Part shown: one piece after another, positions 17,959 to 26,678 of the stretch
How the letters are laid out: every line of letters starts with the position of its first letter
Numbering within the stretch: position 1 is the first letter of the stretch
From: Vibrio sinensis
Lineage (GTDB): Bacteria; Pseudomonadota; Gammaproteobacteria; Enterobacterales; Vibrionaceae
NCBI RefSeq assembly: GCF_003605645.1
Contig: NZ_QVMU01000032.1
Coordinates: 351-52,004 of the forward strand
Length of the DNA: 51,654 bases
Reading direction: 5' to 3'
Translations under genes and position numbers: made by a program
The notes under the pieces: model-generated
What the model was told of the DNA's origin: nothing
Databases searched by the model: none
The model's input: the letters and a program-made list of their open reading frames with translations, nothing else

Positions 17959-18624
17959 TTAATCCCTAACGCTTTCGATAAAACTATAACCTTTTCCACG
18001 AACGGTTTTAATGTGCTGTTTGGACATCCCCGCCTCAACAAATTTGCGACGAACATTACTAATGTGCATATCCAAATTACGATCAAATGGACTGAGTTCT
18101 TTTTTAAGCACATTTATTTGTAATTCGGCTTTTGAAACAACAATATCTTGATTTCGGATCAAATAACTTAACAAATCCGCTTCAGTACCGGTCAAAGGTA
18201 AGCTGGCTATTTGTTCTTCCAATCCAGTTTGCGAAGCACAATGCACCTGACGTTGTTTCTCTAAGCCTACTCGGCGAAATATTGCTTTTACACGCGTAAG
18301 CAGCTCAGGCACTTTAAATGGTTTGGCCATAAATTGATCAGCACCCGCTTGATAACCATCGAGCATCGACGCTTCATCATTTAATGCCGTTAGCATCAAG
18401 ATCGGTGTAGCAAACCGCTGACAAATTCGTCTAGCCACTTGCATACCATTCAATTTTGGCAACATGACATCCAATAAAACCAAGTCCGCGGTTTTCTTTT
18501 CAAGATACTGCAGAGCACTCTCACCACAGTGGACTGCATCTACCTTGTAGCCTTCCATGGAAAGAACTTCCGTTAGCAAAGCGCACAATTCAATATCATC
18601 ATCAACAAGTAAAATACGGGACAT
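17959..18624 (-). CDS. OmpR-family response regulator
   Basis: 221 residues from the ATG at 18624 (MSRILLVDDDIELCALL). The open frame continues 15 codons upstream, but that extension is not part of a receiver domain. Acidic pocket D8-D10, phospho-acceptor D52 (LVLLDVMLP), K101 (FMAKPFK). The C-terminal winged helix spans about 125-220 (LTGTEADLLSYLIRNQDIVVSK, DMHISNVRRKF, VRGKGYSF). It is the first gene of the operon with the kinase and possibly the receptor. Its DNA target is unknown; the adjacent receptor promoter is the simplest candidate. Confidence 0.9.
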   Translation of the reverse strand: MSRILLVDDDIELCALLTEVLSMEGYKVDAVHCGESALQYLEKKTADLVLLDVMLPKLNGMQVARRICQRFATPILMLTALNDEASMLDGYQAGADQFMAKPFKVPELLTRVKAIFRRVGLEKQRQVHCASQTGLEEQIASLPLTGTEADLLSYLIRNQDIVVSKAELQINVLKKELSPFDRNLDMHISNVRRKFVEAGMSKQHIKTVRGKGYSFIESVRD

Positions 18625-18822
18625 TTCTGCTCTATCGAATAAAAAATCAAGAGGCGATTCTAAGAACAAATAATTCTCAATACAACTACTAATGTGATCA
18701 AGGCACGGTATTTATCCTCGTCCCCTTTAATTAAGATTGTTACATCGGTCTAGTATCAAGATAGTGATGAAACAAACCGAATTAGAGATTCAAAATAAGT
18801 ACTCAAGCAAAAAAGACCTATA

Positions 18823-18852
18823 CAAAAAAAGCTCAGAAATTCTGAGCTTTTT
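18823..18852 (-). terminator. Terminator after the TRAP permease gene (bidirectional)
   Basis: AAGCTCAG and CTGAGCTT form a short strong stem centred near 18839. It is flanked by seven A's on the left (a T run for the minus strand) and TTTTTATATTTTT on the right. It follows the permease stop by about 12 bp. Confidence 0.85.
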
Positions 18853-18864
18853 ATATTTTTGTGA

Positions 18865-21480
18865 TTATGTCAGGACAACCTCTTTCGGTTTTTCTGTTAA
18901 TACCCCTACTCTGCGTCTTTGCATCCAAACCACTAAACCGAACAAGAACAGTGCCGGAATCCAAGCCCACTCTTTACGAATTCGTTCAACCGGGACTCGT
19001 ACATCGACGATTTGCTGATCAAATTGTAATCCTGCTGATTCTGCCGGACTAGCAAAGCCCACCACATCGATGAGTGTCTGACTTCCTTGTTGATAAGTCG
19101 CAATCCCCATGGAATCCAATTTATCTTGCCCAGAACTCCCCTCCGGGACAGAGAGTAATACTGAAAATTCACGCATCTTACCCACTGCATCTTCGCCACT
19201 CACGCGCATACGTATAACACTGCCGGGCTCAAGAGATTCCAACGTTTGCGCAAGTTCAACCGGTTGAGATGATTGATAAGGTTCAACCACCATATCGACC
19301 CAAAAACCTGGACGAAACAACGTAAATGCCACCAATAATAGTAATACCCCTTCATACCATTTATTACGGGTCAAGAACCAACCTTGAGTCGCCGCGGCAA
19401 AGATGAGCATTGCTATCGTCGATACAATAAATATCGCAATACCATGTATCCAATCGACATCAATCAACAACAAATCTGTATTGAAGATAAACAGAAATGG
19501 TAACGCAGCAGTTCGTAAGCTGTAGTAAAAAGCGGTCAGGCCCGTTTTAATTGGGTCTCCTTTTGATACAGCAGCAGCGGCAAAAGAAGCCAAACCAACA
19601 GGAGGTGTCACATCCGCCATAATGCCGAAGTAAAACACAAATAGGTGAACGGCTATTAATGGCACGATAAGACCATGCTGTTGACCTAACGTCACAATCA
19701 CGGGCGCTAATAGACTCGACACAACAATATAGTTTGCTGTTGTTGGTAGCCCCATGCCAAGGATAAGGCTAAGTACTGCGGTTAAAATCAACATGAGCAA
19801 TAAATTACCCATCGACAGCATTTCAACGAGGTCGGCTAAAACCAAGCCAACGCCTGTTTGAGATACCGCTCCAACAATCACACCTGCAGTCGCAGTGGCG
19901 ATGCCAATACCAATCATGTTACGCGCACCAGCGATTAGGCCCTCTCTCAGATCGATACAACCATCAGAGAAACTACCATAATCATGCTTACCATCTTTAC
20001 GTAGCCAATTAAGCAACGGTCTTTGCGTCAACACAATAACTGCAAGAATGATGGAGCCCCAAAAAGCTGATAGCCCTGGAGATAAGCGTTCCACCATCAA
20101 ACACCAAACCAACACCACCACGGGTAATAAGTAATGAAGCCCAGATAACAGCACAGCTTTGGTGTTCGGCAGGCTATCTAGTGGAGCATCAGGATCTTCT
20201 TCAGGAAGTGGATCATGACTGGCAGCAATCTTGAGTAACCCGATGTAGGTAATAAATAGGATCAGGGCCACACCGACTATCGTGTAATCCCCTAGTAGCG
20301 GTTTCAACCAACCGAAACCGTAGTACACTGCCAGTGATAACCCACTGACTAACAAGGTACCAAAAGCAAATCCGGTTAATCGTACTAACCATGGTTTAGA
20401 TTTCGCCGCATCAATCGGCTCCATGCCTAACTTCAATGCTTCTAAATGGACAATATAAAGCAGCGCAATATATGAAATTGCCGCAGGCAAGAATGCATGC
20501 TTAATAATTTCAACATAAGGAATACCGACATATTCCACCATGAGAAATGCCGCTGCACCCATTACCGGTGGCATTATCTGACCGTTAACCGATGATGCTA
20601 CTTCTACCGCACCAGCTTTCTCAGCACTAAAACCCACTTTGCGCATCATGGGAATAGTAAAGGTACCAGTGGTCACCACATTGGCAATTGAGGAACCAGA
20701 AATTAGGCCAGTTAAACCAGACGCAACAACCGCAGCTTTCGCTGGGCCACCACGTAAATGGCCAAGCATACTAAAAGCAAGCTGAATAAAATAATGCCCT
20801 GCACCAGCACGTTCGAGTAGCGCACCAAAAAGAACAAACAGAAATACGAAACTCGTTGATACACCTAAAGCAATACCAAATACACCCTCTGTGGTGATCC
20901 ATTGATGATTCGCTAGGGCGTCAAGTTGAACACCTCGATGAGAAAGTAAACCTGGCATCCACTGGCCAGCCATACTGTAGACTAAAAAACCTATCGCAAT
21001 TAAAGGCAGCGCTAAGCCCAGTACTCGGCGAGCCGCTTCTAATAAAAGAGGTAAGCCAATCAACGCTGTCACAAAATCAGCGGTTGTTAAACTTCCAGGA
21101 CGCTGCGCGAGCGCTTCGTACATGACAAACAAATAAAGTGAAGTTGCACAGGCAATCAATCCCAACATCCCATCAGTGATCGGTACGCGATCTCGAGGTG
21201 AACTTTTTCGCGCAGGGAAAACTAAGAAAGCCAATAACAGTGCAAAACCTAAATGAATAGCTCGGGTTTCTGTATCGTTCATCACGCCGAAACCGAATAT
21301 GAACGGTAATGGCGAAGCTATCCATAATTGAAACAGTGACCAAATTAACGCCAGTGCTGCGATGGTCTTTTCCATCACACCACCGGGTAAACGGGCACCC
21401 ACATCTTGAGCGATTAAATCTTCTGCCGAAGTCGGCATGGCCCCAGTAGAGGTCTGTGTCGTAGACATCGGATTTTCCAT
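18865..21480 (-). CDS. TRAP transporter fused permease (4TM/12TM), TAXI-associated
   Basis: 871 residues, with small (DctQ-like) and large (DctM-like) membrane subunits fused in one chain of about 18 helices. The large-subunit segments GLISGSSIANVVTTGTFTIP and GMGLPTTANYIVVSSLLAP are the family hallmarks. A C-terminal region of about 200 residues (DUF3394-like, with a beta-rich part around 740-830 and a last helix) is common in these fused proteins. The start may be M1 (21480) or M5 (21468); GGAAAA precedes M5. It forms a sodium- or proton-driven importer with the TAXI receptor encoded 66 bp upstream. The substrate is not evident; members of this type often take glutamate or 2-oxo acids. Confidence 0.9.
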   Translation of the reverse strand: MENPMSTTQTSTGAMPTSAEDLIAQDVGARLPGGVMEKTIAALALIWSLFQLWIASPLPFIFGFGVMNDTETRAIHLGFALLLAFLVFPARKSSPRDRVPITDGMLGLIACATSLYLFVMYEALAQRPGSLTTADFVTALIGLPLLLEAARRVLGLALPLIAIGFLVYSMAGQWMPGLLSHRGVQLDALANHQWITTEGVFGIALGVSTSFVFLFVLFGALLERAGAGHYFIQLAFSMLGHLRGGPAKAAVVASGLTGLISGSSIANVVTTGTFTIPMMRKVGFSAEKAGAVEVASSVNGQIMPPVMGAAAFLMVEYVGIPYVEIIKHAFLPAAISYIALLYIVHLEALKLGMEPIDAAKSKPWLVRLTGFAFGTLLVSGLSLAVYYGFGWLKPLLGDYTIVGVALILFITYIGLLKIAASHDPLPEEDPDAPLDSLPNTKAVLLSGLHYLLPVVVLVWCLMVERLSPGLSAFWGSIILAVIVLTQRPLLNWLRKDGKHDYGSFSDGCIDLREGLIAGARNMIGIGIATATAGVIVGAVSQTGVGLVLADLVEMLSMGNLLLMLILTAVLSLILGMGLPTTANYIVVSSLLAPVIVTLGQQHGLIVPLIAVHLFVFYFGIMADVTPPVGLASFAAAAVSKGDPIKTGLTAFYYSLRTAALPFLFIFNTDLLLIDVDWIHGIAIFIVSTIAMLIFAAATQGWFLTRNKWYEGVLLLLVAFTLFRPGFWVDMVVEPYQSSQPVELAQTLESLEPGSVIRMRVSGEDAVGKMREFSVLLSVPEGSSGQDKLDSMGIATYQQGSQTLIDVVGFASPAESAGLQFDQQIVDVRVPVERIRKEWAWIPALFLFGLVVWMQRRRVGVLTEKPKEVVLT

Positions 21481-21546
21481 AAAATTATCTCTAAAACAAA
21501 GGCCAAGCCCTAACCGAGTTATGTGTTAGAGCTTGACTCAGTTACA

Positions 21547-22518
21547 TCATAACCAGCCGCGTTCTTTGTAGTATCGAACTGCACCTTCATGAAGTTGTGC
21601 TGTTAGGCCGACTTTAATCATTTCTGATTCTTTGAGATCTTTAAATGCTGGATGTAAACGTTTAAATCTGTCTAGATTATCGAAAACCGATTTTACAAGT
21701 TGATAGACCAACTCAGGGTCTGTGTCTGCTGTGGTTGAAAGGACGGCCTTACCACCAATCGACAAGGTATCGTTAGGGTTACCACGATACATTCCGCCCG
21801 GAATGATCGCAGTAGTAAAATACGATTTCTCTTTAAGTAGTTTATCAATTTCAGGCCCGGTGACTGGTACTAATACTGCGTCAGTCGTCGTTGAGGCTTC
21901 TTGAATCGCACCATTTGGGTGACCAACAAAATAGCTCATCGCATCTATATTGTTATCGCTCATCGCCGATGCTTGCTCGGCAGGCTTAAGATCTGAGACT
22001 AGGCTAAATACATCACGGTCCCATGTTTTAGCCGTCATGATTTGTTCAAACGTATCGCGCTGACCTGAACCCGGATTGCCAATATTGACGCGTTTTCCTT
22101 TTAAATCTTCGAATGTTTTTATCTGAGCATCTTTACGAGCAAGAATGGTAAAGACTTCACTCTGAAGAGAAAATACGGCGCGAATATCCGTCATAGGTTG
22201 TGTATTTTGAAAAGGCGCAACGCCGTTCAAAGCTTTATATTGGTGATCAGATTGCATAATACCGAAATTATATTCGCCACTACGCAAGCCATTTACGTTG
22301 GCAACACCACCACCACTCGCAGGGGCATTACACTTAATATTATGAGTGTCAGCTCCGCGATTCACAAAACGACAAATAGACTGACCAGCAACGTAGTAGA
22401 CCCCCGTTTGCCCACCAGTACCGACAGTAACAAACGTTTCACTCGCCAACGCGTTCTCACTAACCGAGAAACACAAAGTTGACGCCGCCAAGATGGTCGT
22501 CAGTGATATTCCCTTCAT
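21547..22518 (-). CDS. TAXI-family TRAP transporter solute receptor
   Basis: 323 residues, with AAAAGGAATGAATAG before the ATG and a signal peptide ending near ALASETF. The mature start TVGTGGQTGVYYVAGQSICRFVN and SGGGVANVNGLRSGEYNFGIMQSD are diagnostic of TAXI receptors. GKRVNIGNPGSGQRDTFEQI matches the second lobe's binding motif. It captures the solute in the periplasm and delivers it to the fused permease, with which it forms a two-gene operon. Confidence 0.92.
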   Translation of the reverse strand: MKGISLTTILAASTLCFSVSENALASETFVTVGTGGQTGVYYVAGQSICRFVNRGADTHNIKCNAPASGGGVANVNGLRSGEYNFGIMQSDHQYKALNGVAPFQNTQPMTDIRAVFSLQSEVFTILARKDAQIKTFEDLKGKRVNIGNPGSGQRDTFEQIMTAKTWDRDVFSLVSDLKPAEQASAMSDNNIDAMSYFVGHPNGAIQEASTTTDAVLVPVTGPEIDKLLKEKSYFTTAIIPGGMYRGNPNDTLSIGGKAVLSTTADTDPELVYQLVKSVFDNLDRFKRLHPAFKDLKESEMIKVGLTAQLHEGAVRYYKERGWL

Positions 22519-23059
22519 CTATTCATTCCTTTTAATAATCCGCAAACCAGTCAAGGGCTACTTATCCGTGTTGCAGATGTTTTTTAACAAAAAACACAGT
22601 TCCATTATGATTAACTGCGAAGCTATTCACTAAAATCAATCACACATACAAACAAAACCACTAAACAGATACTTTTATTCGCAACTTTATAGCTACACTA
22701 GTCCATTTTATTACTAGAATAAGTTGACAATTATTTGTTACTTATTTTGTAGTTCCATTCGAATTTAACAGAACATTTGAGAAATCAAGCCTGCGCATTT
22801 TCCACGCATTCTCACACTGCAAGAATTAACACCAAATCAACCAAAAGCAATAAAGCTTCAAAAACAAGATACAAATCTATACAAATAAACCAACCAGCAA
22901 CCAATAAGAAGCCATTAATTCCATTAAATAACTTCAAATCCACACTAAATATCAAATGCAGTCATATTTATTTAATCGATACGTGATTTTTTACACCATG
23001 TGAAACACGAATAGGCGATAATGTCGAAACTGAAATTCTTGAACTCAAAGGTGAATAAT
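22519..23059. other. AT-rich intergenic region between divergent TAXI and phosphodiesterase genes
   Basis: 541 bp holding the promoters of both neighbours. It is unusually poor in G on the plus strand from about 22770 to 22970 (long stretches of A, C and T). A 69-codon ORF there has a composition unlike a Vibrio protein and is not called. No clear operator found. Confidence 0.5.
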
Positions 23060-23773
23060 ATGGCGCCAATTATTGTTGGCCATCGAGGGGTAGCAGGATG
23101 TTATCCAGAAAATACTCGCGTGAGCATTGAAGCAGCAATTAGACAGGGCCTCTTATGGGTAGAAGTAGATATACAACCAACCCAGGATGATATTTTGGTA
23201 GTCGCTCATGATCATAGTATCGAGCGTTGTAGTAATGGGCATGGTCGAATCGACACGCTAACACTTGAACAACTTCGTCAATTTGATTTTGGAGCTTGGT
23301 TCTCTCCGCAATTCGACAACGAACCAATAATGACATTGCAAGAATTGTTAGCTTTAGCTAAGCAACATAACTTACATTTGAACCTAGAAGTTAAAATTGA
23401 CCATCACGATGCTAGCCATGTAGCTCAATTGGTTCAGCAAGAACTCCAACGCTGTAATGTCCATCAGGATACTGTGCTACTTTCAAGCTTTAGTCATGAG
23501 GTTATTCGAGCACTACATCAATTTTGCCCGAAATATAAACTGGCTGTGCTTTCCGAACGTTTACGTAGCCAAGATATTGATCTACTTAAAGAAGTCCAAG
23601 CATTCAGCTGTAATCTCAATTTTCGTTGGGTTAACCGTGAGCAGATTAATCGCCTGCACCAAGATGGCTATCAAGTATGGTGCTATACCGTTAACAATCC
23701 ACGGAAACTTAAACACCTTCCTACCTTAGATGCTATTTTTAGCGATTTCCCTCAACGCTTTACATCAATATAG
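23060..23773 (+). CDS. Glycerophosphodiester phosphodiesterase
   Basis: 237 residues from ATG 23060 (MAPIIVGHRGVAGCYPENT), preceded by AAAGGTG at good spacing. The frame extends 13 codons upstream, but the family begins at the HRG motif. Catalytic and metal-binding features are visible: HRG..(Y)PENT, EVDIQPTQDD, HD(H) and EVK. GDPD enzymes release glycerol-3-phosphate from deacylated phospholipids. There is no signal peptide, so it is cytoplasmic and UgpQ-like. Confidence 0.92.
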   Translation: MAPIIVGHRGVAGCYPENTRVSIEAAIRQGLLWVEVDIQPTQDDILVVAHDHSIERCSNGHGRIDTLTLEQLRQFDFGAWFSPQFDNEPIMTLQELLALAKQHNLHLNLEVKIDHHDASHVAQLVQQELQRCNVHQDTVLLSSFSHEVIRALHQFCPKYKLAVLSERLRSQDIDLLKEVQAFSCNLNFRWVNREQINRLHQDGYQVWCYTVNNPRKLKHLPTLDAIFSDFPQRFTSI

Positions 23774-23802
23774 CAAAAGCAAACTGACACCTTAATCTAT
23801 AT

Positions 23803-23832
23803 ACAGTAGGTCACTGCTCTCACACCTACTGT
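23803..23832 (+). terminator. Hairpin after the phosphodiesterase gene
   Basis: ACAGTAGGT (23803-23811) pairs perfectly with ACCTACTGT (23824-23832), 30 bp after the stop codon. There is no T run, so termination is uncertain. Confidence 0.4.
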
Positions 23833-24028
23833 TCACTACTGTATAGCACTGTATAGACAGGGTGATTCCAATCACAAAAATAAACTCTCTTATTTCTCAA
23901 TAACTGATCACCACAAACGATATAACCTATTAATAAACAATTACTTACAATACAATTCATGGCAAAAGTCACTTAAATTGAATCGCGGAAAAACAAAAAA
24001 CACTTGATCAAATTGCACAACCAAACTA

Positions 24029-24044
24029 CTGTATATGCACACAG
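24029..24044 (+). promoter_or_regulatory. LexA (SOS) box
   Basis: CTGTATATGCACACAG fits the LexA consensus CTGT-N8-ACAG with an AT-rich core. It is 21 bp upstream of the SulA-like start. Position and motif together make SOS control likely. Confidence 0.85.
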
Positions 24045-24065
24045 CATGTATATGGGAACAGTATT

Positions 24066-24461
24066 ATGGAACGCAGACAAACTTCAAACACTACCTTTTC
24101 AAAGTACAATGTTTTAGCCCAGCAGACTTATCCTATGAATATTGATAACCGCGATTTAAATCGTCTTGCTGGTTTATCGAATAGTCAGCAGTGGATCTTA
24201 TTTACGGCGGAGTGTCCTCGCCCTAACTATGCTCAGTTTGAAACCCATAACATCAGCTGTAAAAAAATCATCCAGATGCGTTCATCTCAACGTCAATCTG
24301 AACTCGAAATCGTTATTAAAGCGATTAAATCAGGCAATGCGAGTGCGATCATCGCTTCAGACCAAATTGCAGCTGTGGATCAAGACTTCCTCCAAGAATT
24401 AGCGTTCGAATACCATTGTGAAGTTTTCTTCGTTGAAAGTCGTCGCAACCAATACCACTAA
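24066..24461 (+). CDS. sulA: SulA-like SOS cell-division inhibitor
   Basis: 131 residues. The middle (QQWILFTAECPRPNYAQFETH, KKIIQMRSSQRQSELEIVIKAI, GNASAIIASDQI) follows the SulA pattern of a central alpha/beta domain. It is shorter than E. coli SulA, mainly at the N-terminus, as is usual in Vibrio. SulA binds FtsZ and blocks septation during DNA damage. The LexA box just upstream supports the call. It is monocistronic, ending in a terminator at 24630-24651. Confidence 0.82.
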   Translation: MERRQTSNTTFSKYNVLAQQTYPMNIDNRDLNRLAGLSNSQQWILFTAECPRPNYAQFETHNISCKKIIQMRSSQRQSELEIVIKAIKSGNASAIIASDQIAAVDQDFLQELAFEYHCEVFFVESRRNQYH

Positions 24462-24629
24462 TTATCACCCTATGTTGGCCAAACAATGTATCAATCGATC
24501 TTGCTGTCGATAAGTTGATAGACAAAATTGGCACTTATGAATATCAGATAAGCCAACTGCGTTGACTTATCCCTCTTAATAACAGCGTTATCACTACATA
24601 GCGCTGTTATATAGTTACGCTGCCTTTAT

Positions 24630-24651
24630 GCCTCTTCTTAAGAGGCTTTTT
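24630..24651 (+). terminator. Rho-independent terminator
   Basis: GCCTCTT-CTT-AAGAGGC stem-loop followed by TTTTT. It terminates rightward transcription from sulA before the purC promoter region. Confidence 0.78.
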
Positions 24652-24694
24652 GTTATTGCTACAATCTTCCCGTTAAATCTGAGATAAAAAATAA

Positions 24695-24710
24695 AAGCAA
24701 ACGTTTGCTT
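24695..24710. promoter_or_regulatory. PurR operator
   Basis: AAGCAAACGTTTGCTT is a perfect 16-bp palindrome matching the PurR core GCAAACGTTTGC. It lies about 200 bp upstream of the purC start. Purine-dependent repression of purC is expected. Confidence 0.82.
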
Positions 24711-24908
24711 TTTGTCTGGCGACGACCATAAATTCTGGTATGATGCAGAACAAATCAACGACCTTATTACTATGTTACCCCCTAATATAATGACAATTCC
24801 ATTCACAGCGAGAGTGTATATCATCGCTAGGTGGCCAAAATGTCTAACACTGGGTGAGTAAACTAAGTAGTCGATCGTATCCGTTTTGTTCAAGATAGGA
24901 ATGTCTAA

Positions 24909-26012
24909 ATGAGTCTCGCCAATCAAGTCCTCGCTGTTAATGACGATCTTCCAATCCGTACCCACAAGCCTGTTCATAGTGGTAAAGTTCGTTCTGTCTA
25001 TTGGTTAACCGAAGAGGACAGCCAGCGTCTAATTCGAGAAAAAGGTTACAATGTTGCCCCAGACGCACCTCTTGCTATCATGGTGATCAGCGACAGAATT
25101 TCTGCTTTTGATTGTATCTGGCATGGCGAGGGTAATTTGAACGGTGTGCCCGGCAAAGGTGCCGCTCTCAATGCCATTTCCAATCATTGGTTCAAGCTAT
25201 TTAAAGATAATGGCCTCGCTGACAGCCACATTCTAGATATCCCTCACCCATTAGTTTGGATTGTTCAAAAAGCCAAACCGATTATGATTGAGGCGATTTG
25301 TCGTAAGTACATTACCGGCTCCATGTGGCGTGCTTATCAAAACGGAGAACGCGAGTTCTGTGGTATCGAATTACCAGAGGGTTTGAACAAAGATTCGGTT
25401 CTGCCTGAATTGCTGATGACACCATCAACGAAAGGTATTTTACAAGGTATCCCTGATGTTCCAGAAGCCGATGATGTCAATATTACTCGCCAAAACATCG
25501 TAGACAATTTCGCAGCATTTAACTTTTCTTCTGCACATGATGTCGCGCAATATGAAAAATTACTGGCAGAGGGCTTTAACGTCATCAGTCACGCACTTGC
25601 AAATGTTGGACAAATTTTTGTCGATACCAAGTTTGAGTTTGGTTATGTCCATGACGCAGACGGTAATGAAAAACTCATTTACATGGATGAAGTCGGCACA
25701 CCAGATTCATCGCGGATTTGGGATGAACCGGCCTACCAACAAGGTAAAATCGTTGAGAACTCTAAAGAGGGGTTCCGTCAATTTTTATTAAACTACTTCC
25801 CAGATCCCGATGTGTTGCTCAATAAGAATCGAATGGTAGAACGTGATGCGCTCGCCCGTGACAATGCATTACCGTTAGAAGCGCTTTATGCTATTTCTGC
25901 CACTTATATTGGGATTGCAGAAAAGATCACCGGACAAGAAATTGTTCTCAGTGAGAATCCAAAACAAGAAATCATCAATATACTCGCAGAGCAGTATGGC
26001 CTGATTGACTGA
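24909..26012 (+). CDS. purC: SAICAR synthetase (phosphoribosylaminoimidazole-succinocarboxamide synthase)
   Basis: 367 residues, longer than E. coli PurC (237), corresponding to the long form found in Vibrio and some other gamma-proteobacteria. Motifs: HSGKVRSVYWL (ATP loop), ISDRISAFDCIWHGEGNLNGVPGKG, CRKYITGSMWRAYQNGERE, KFEFGY and DEVGTPDSSR. It joins CAIR and aspartate in purine synthesis in the cytoplasm. AGGA precedes the ATG by 8 bp. A three-codon reading frame (ATG TCT AAA TGA) overlaps the start, possibly chance. The PurR box upstream fits. Confidence 0.95.
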   Translation: MSLANQVLAVNDDLPIRTHKPVHSGKVRSVYWLTEEDSQRLIREKGYNVAPDAPLAIMVISDRISAFDCIWHGEGNLNGVPGKGAALNAISNHWFKLFKDNGLADSHILDIPHPLVWIVQKAKPIMIEAICRKYITGSMWRAYQNGEREFCGIELPEGLNKDSVLPELLMTPSTKGILQGIPDVPEADDVNITRQNIVDNFAAFNFSSAHDVAQYEKLLAEGFNVISHALANVGQIFVDTKFEFGYVHDADGNEKLIYMDEVGTPDSSRIWDEPAYQQGKIVENSKEGFRQFLLNYFPDPDVLLNKNRMVERDALARDNALPLEALYAISATYIGIAEKITGQEIVLSENPKQEIINILAEQYGLID

Positions 26013-26089
26013 TATATAGCTTAGATATTCAACGTTGGTGTATCACTACTCATGAGCTTCACCATCACAATACCTAATTAAGATAATAC

Positions 26090-26119
26090 GCGCCTTCATC
26101 GATTTGAGGGCGCTGTTTT
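26090..26119 (+). terminator. Terminator after purC
   Basis: GCGCCTTC (26090-26097) pairs with GAGGGCGC (26106-26113) with one G-U, followed by TGTTTTAT. About 80 bp after the stop. Confidence 0.6.
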
Positions 26120-26171
26120 ATATATACTATGACGCAACGTTCTGTATAAAAAATCAACACAAGGAAGTAGT

Positions 26172-26648
26172 TTGGAGTTAATTCCCTTTAGACCACAAGA
26201 TTACTCGTTACTAATTGATTGGATAAATAGTGAAGAACTAAATTACTTATGGGGTGGCCCTTGTTACCAGTTCCCTCTCGACTTTGAGCAGATTGCGGCA
26301 CACTGCCAAGATGTGGATACACATGCTTATATTCTGAAGAATAATCACGTTTCCATTGGTTTTATTGAATTGATTAAAATGACGAAACACCACTTTCGTA
26401 TTGCGCGCGTGTTTATTCACCCAAATCATCGAGGACTGAGATTCGGCCATCGGATGTTAGAAATGGTGTGCCAAAGAGCAAAACAACAGCATAATGCGAA
26501 ACATTTAACGCTTCGGGTTTTTTCTAAAAATAAAGCCGCCCTCGCCTGCTACTATTCGTTAGGATTTAAACCATTCTCCAGCCACTTAAACGTTCGACAA
26601 TATAAAGATCAAATATGGGATTTGATTGAAATGGAACTGATGCTATAA
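26172..26648 (+). CDS. GNAT-family N-acetyltransferase
   Basis: 158 residues. The start is a TTG just after AAGGAAG; no ATG is available before the conserved N-terminus (LIPFRPQDYSLLIDWI). The acetyl-CoA motif is RIARVFIHPNHRGLRFGHRML, followed by LRVFSKNKAALACYYSLGFKPF. The length is normal for the family. The substrate is unknown. It is 30 bp upstream of a LysR regulator, probably in one transcript. Confidence 0.87.
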   Translation: MELIPFRPQDYSLLIDWINSEELNYLWGGPCYQFPLDFEQIAAHCQDVDTHAYILKNNHVSIGFIELIKMTKHHFRIARVFIHPNHRGLRFGHRMLEMVCQRAKQQHNAKHLTLRVFSKNKAALACYYSLGFKPFSSHLNVRQYKDQIWDLIEMELML

Positions 26649-26678
26649 CTGTCGCCCCAACCACCACACGACGACAAC

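Larger units (their letters stand above)
24462..24908. other. Intergenic region between sulA and purC
   Basis: 447 bp holding an inverted repeat at about 24580-24611 (ATAACAGCG/CGCTGTTAT), the sulA terminator and the PurR box, then the purC leader. No further gene seen. Confidence 0.5.

Noticed and set aside
22600..22660. CRP-like half-site upstream of the TAXI gene
   Set aside because: Only one TGTGA half is present; the second half does not match.
22777..22986. 69-codon plus-strand ORF in the TAXI upstream region
   Set aside because: Composition dominated by Ser/Thr/Asn/Lys from an A/C-rich stretch, no RBS, inside a promoter region.
23845..23875. CTGTATAG repeats before sulA as a second LexA box
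   Set aside because: Spacing does not fit CTGT-N8-ACAG; only the 24029-24044 site does.
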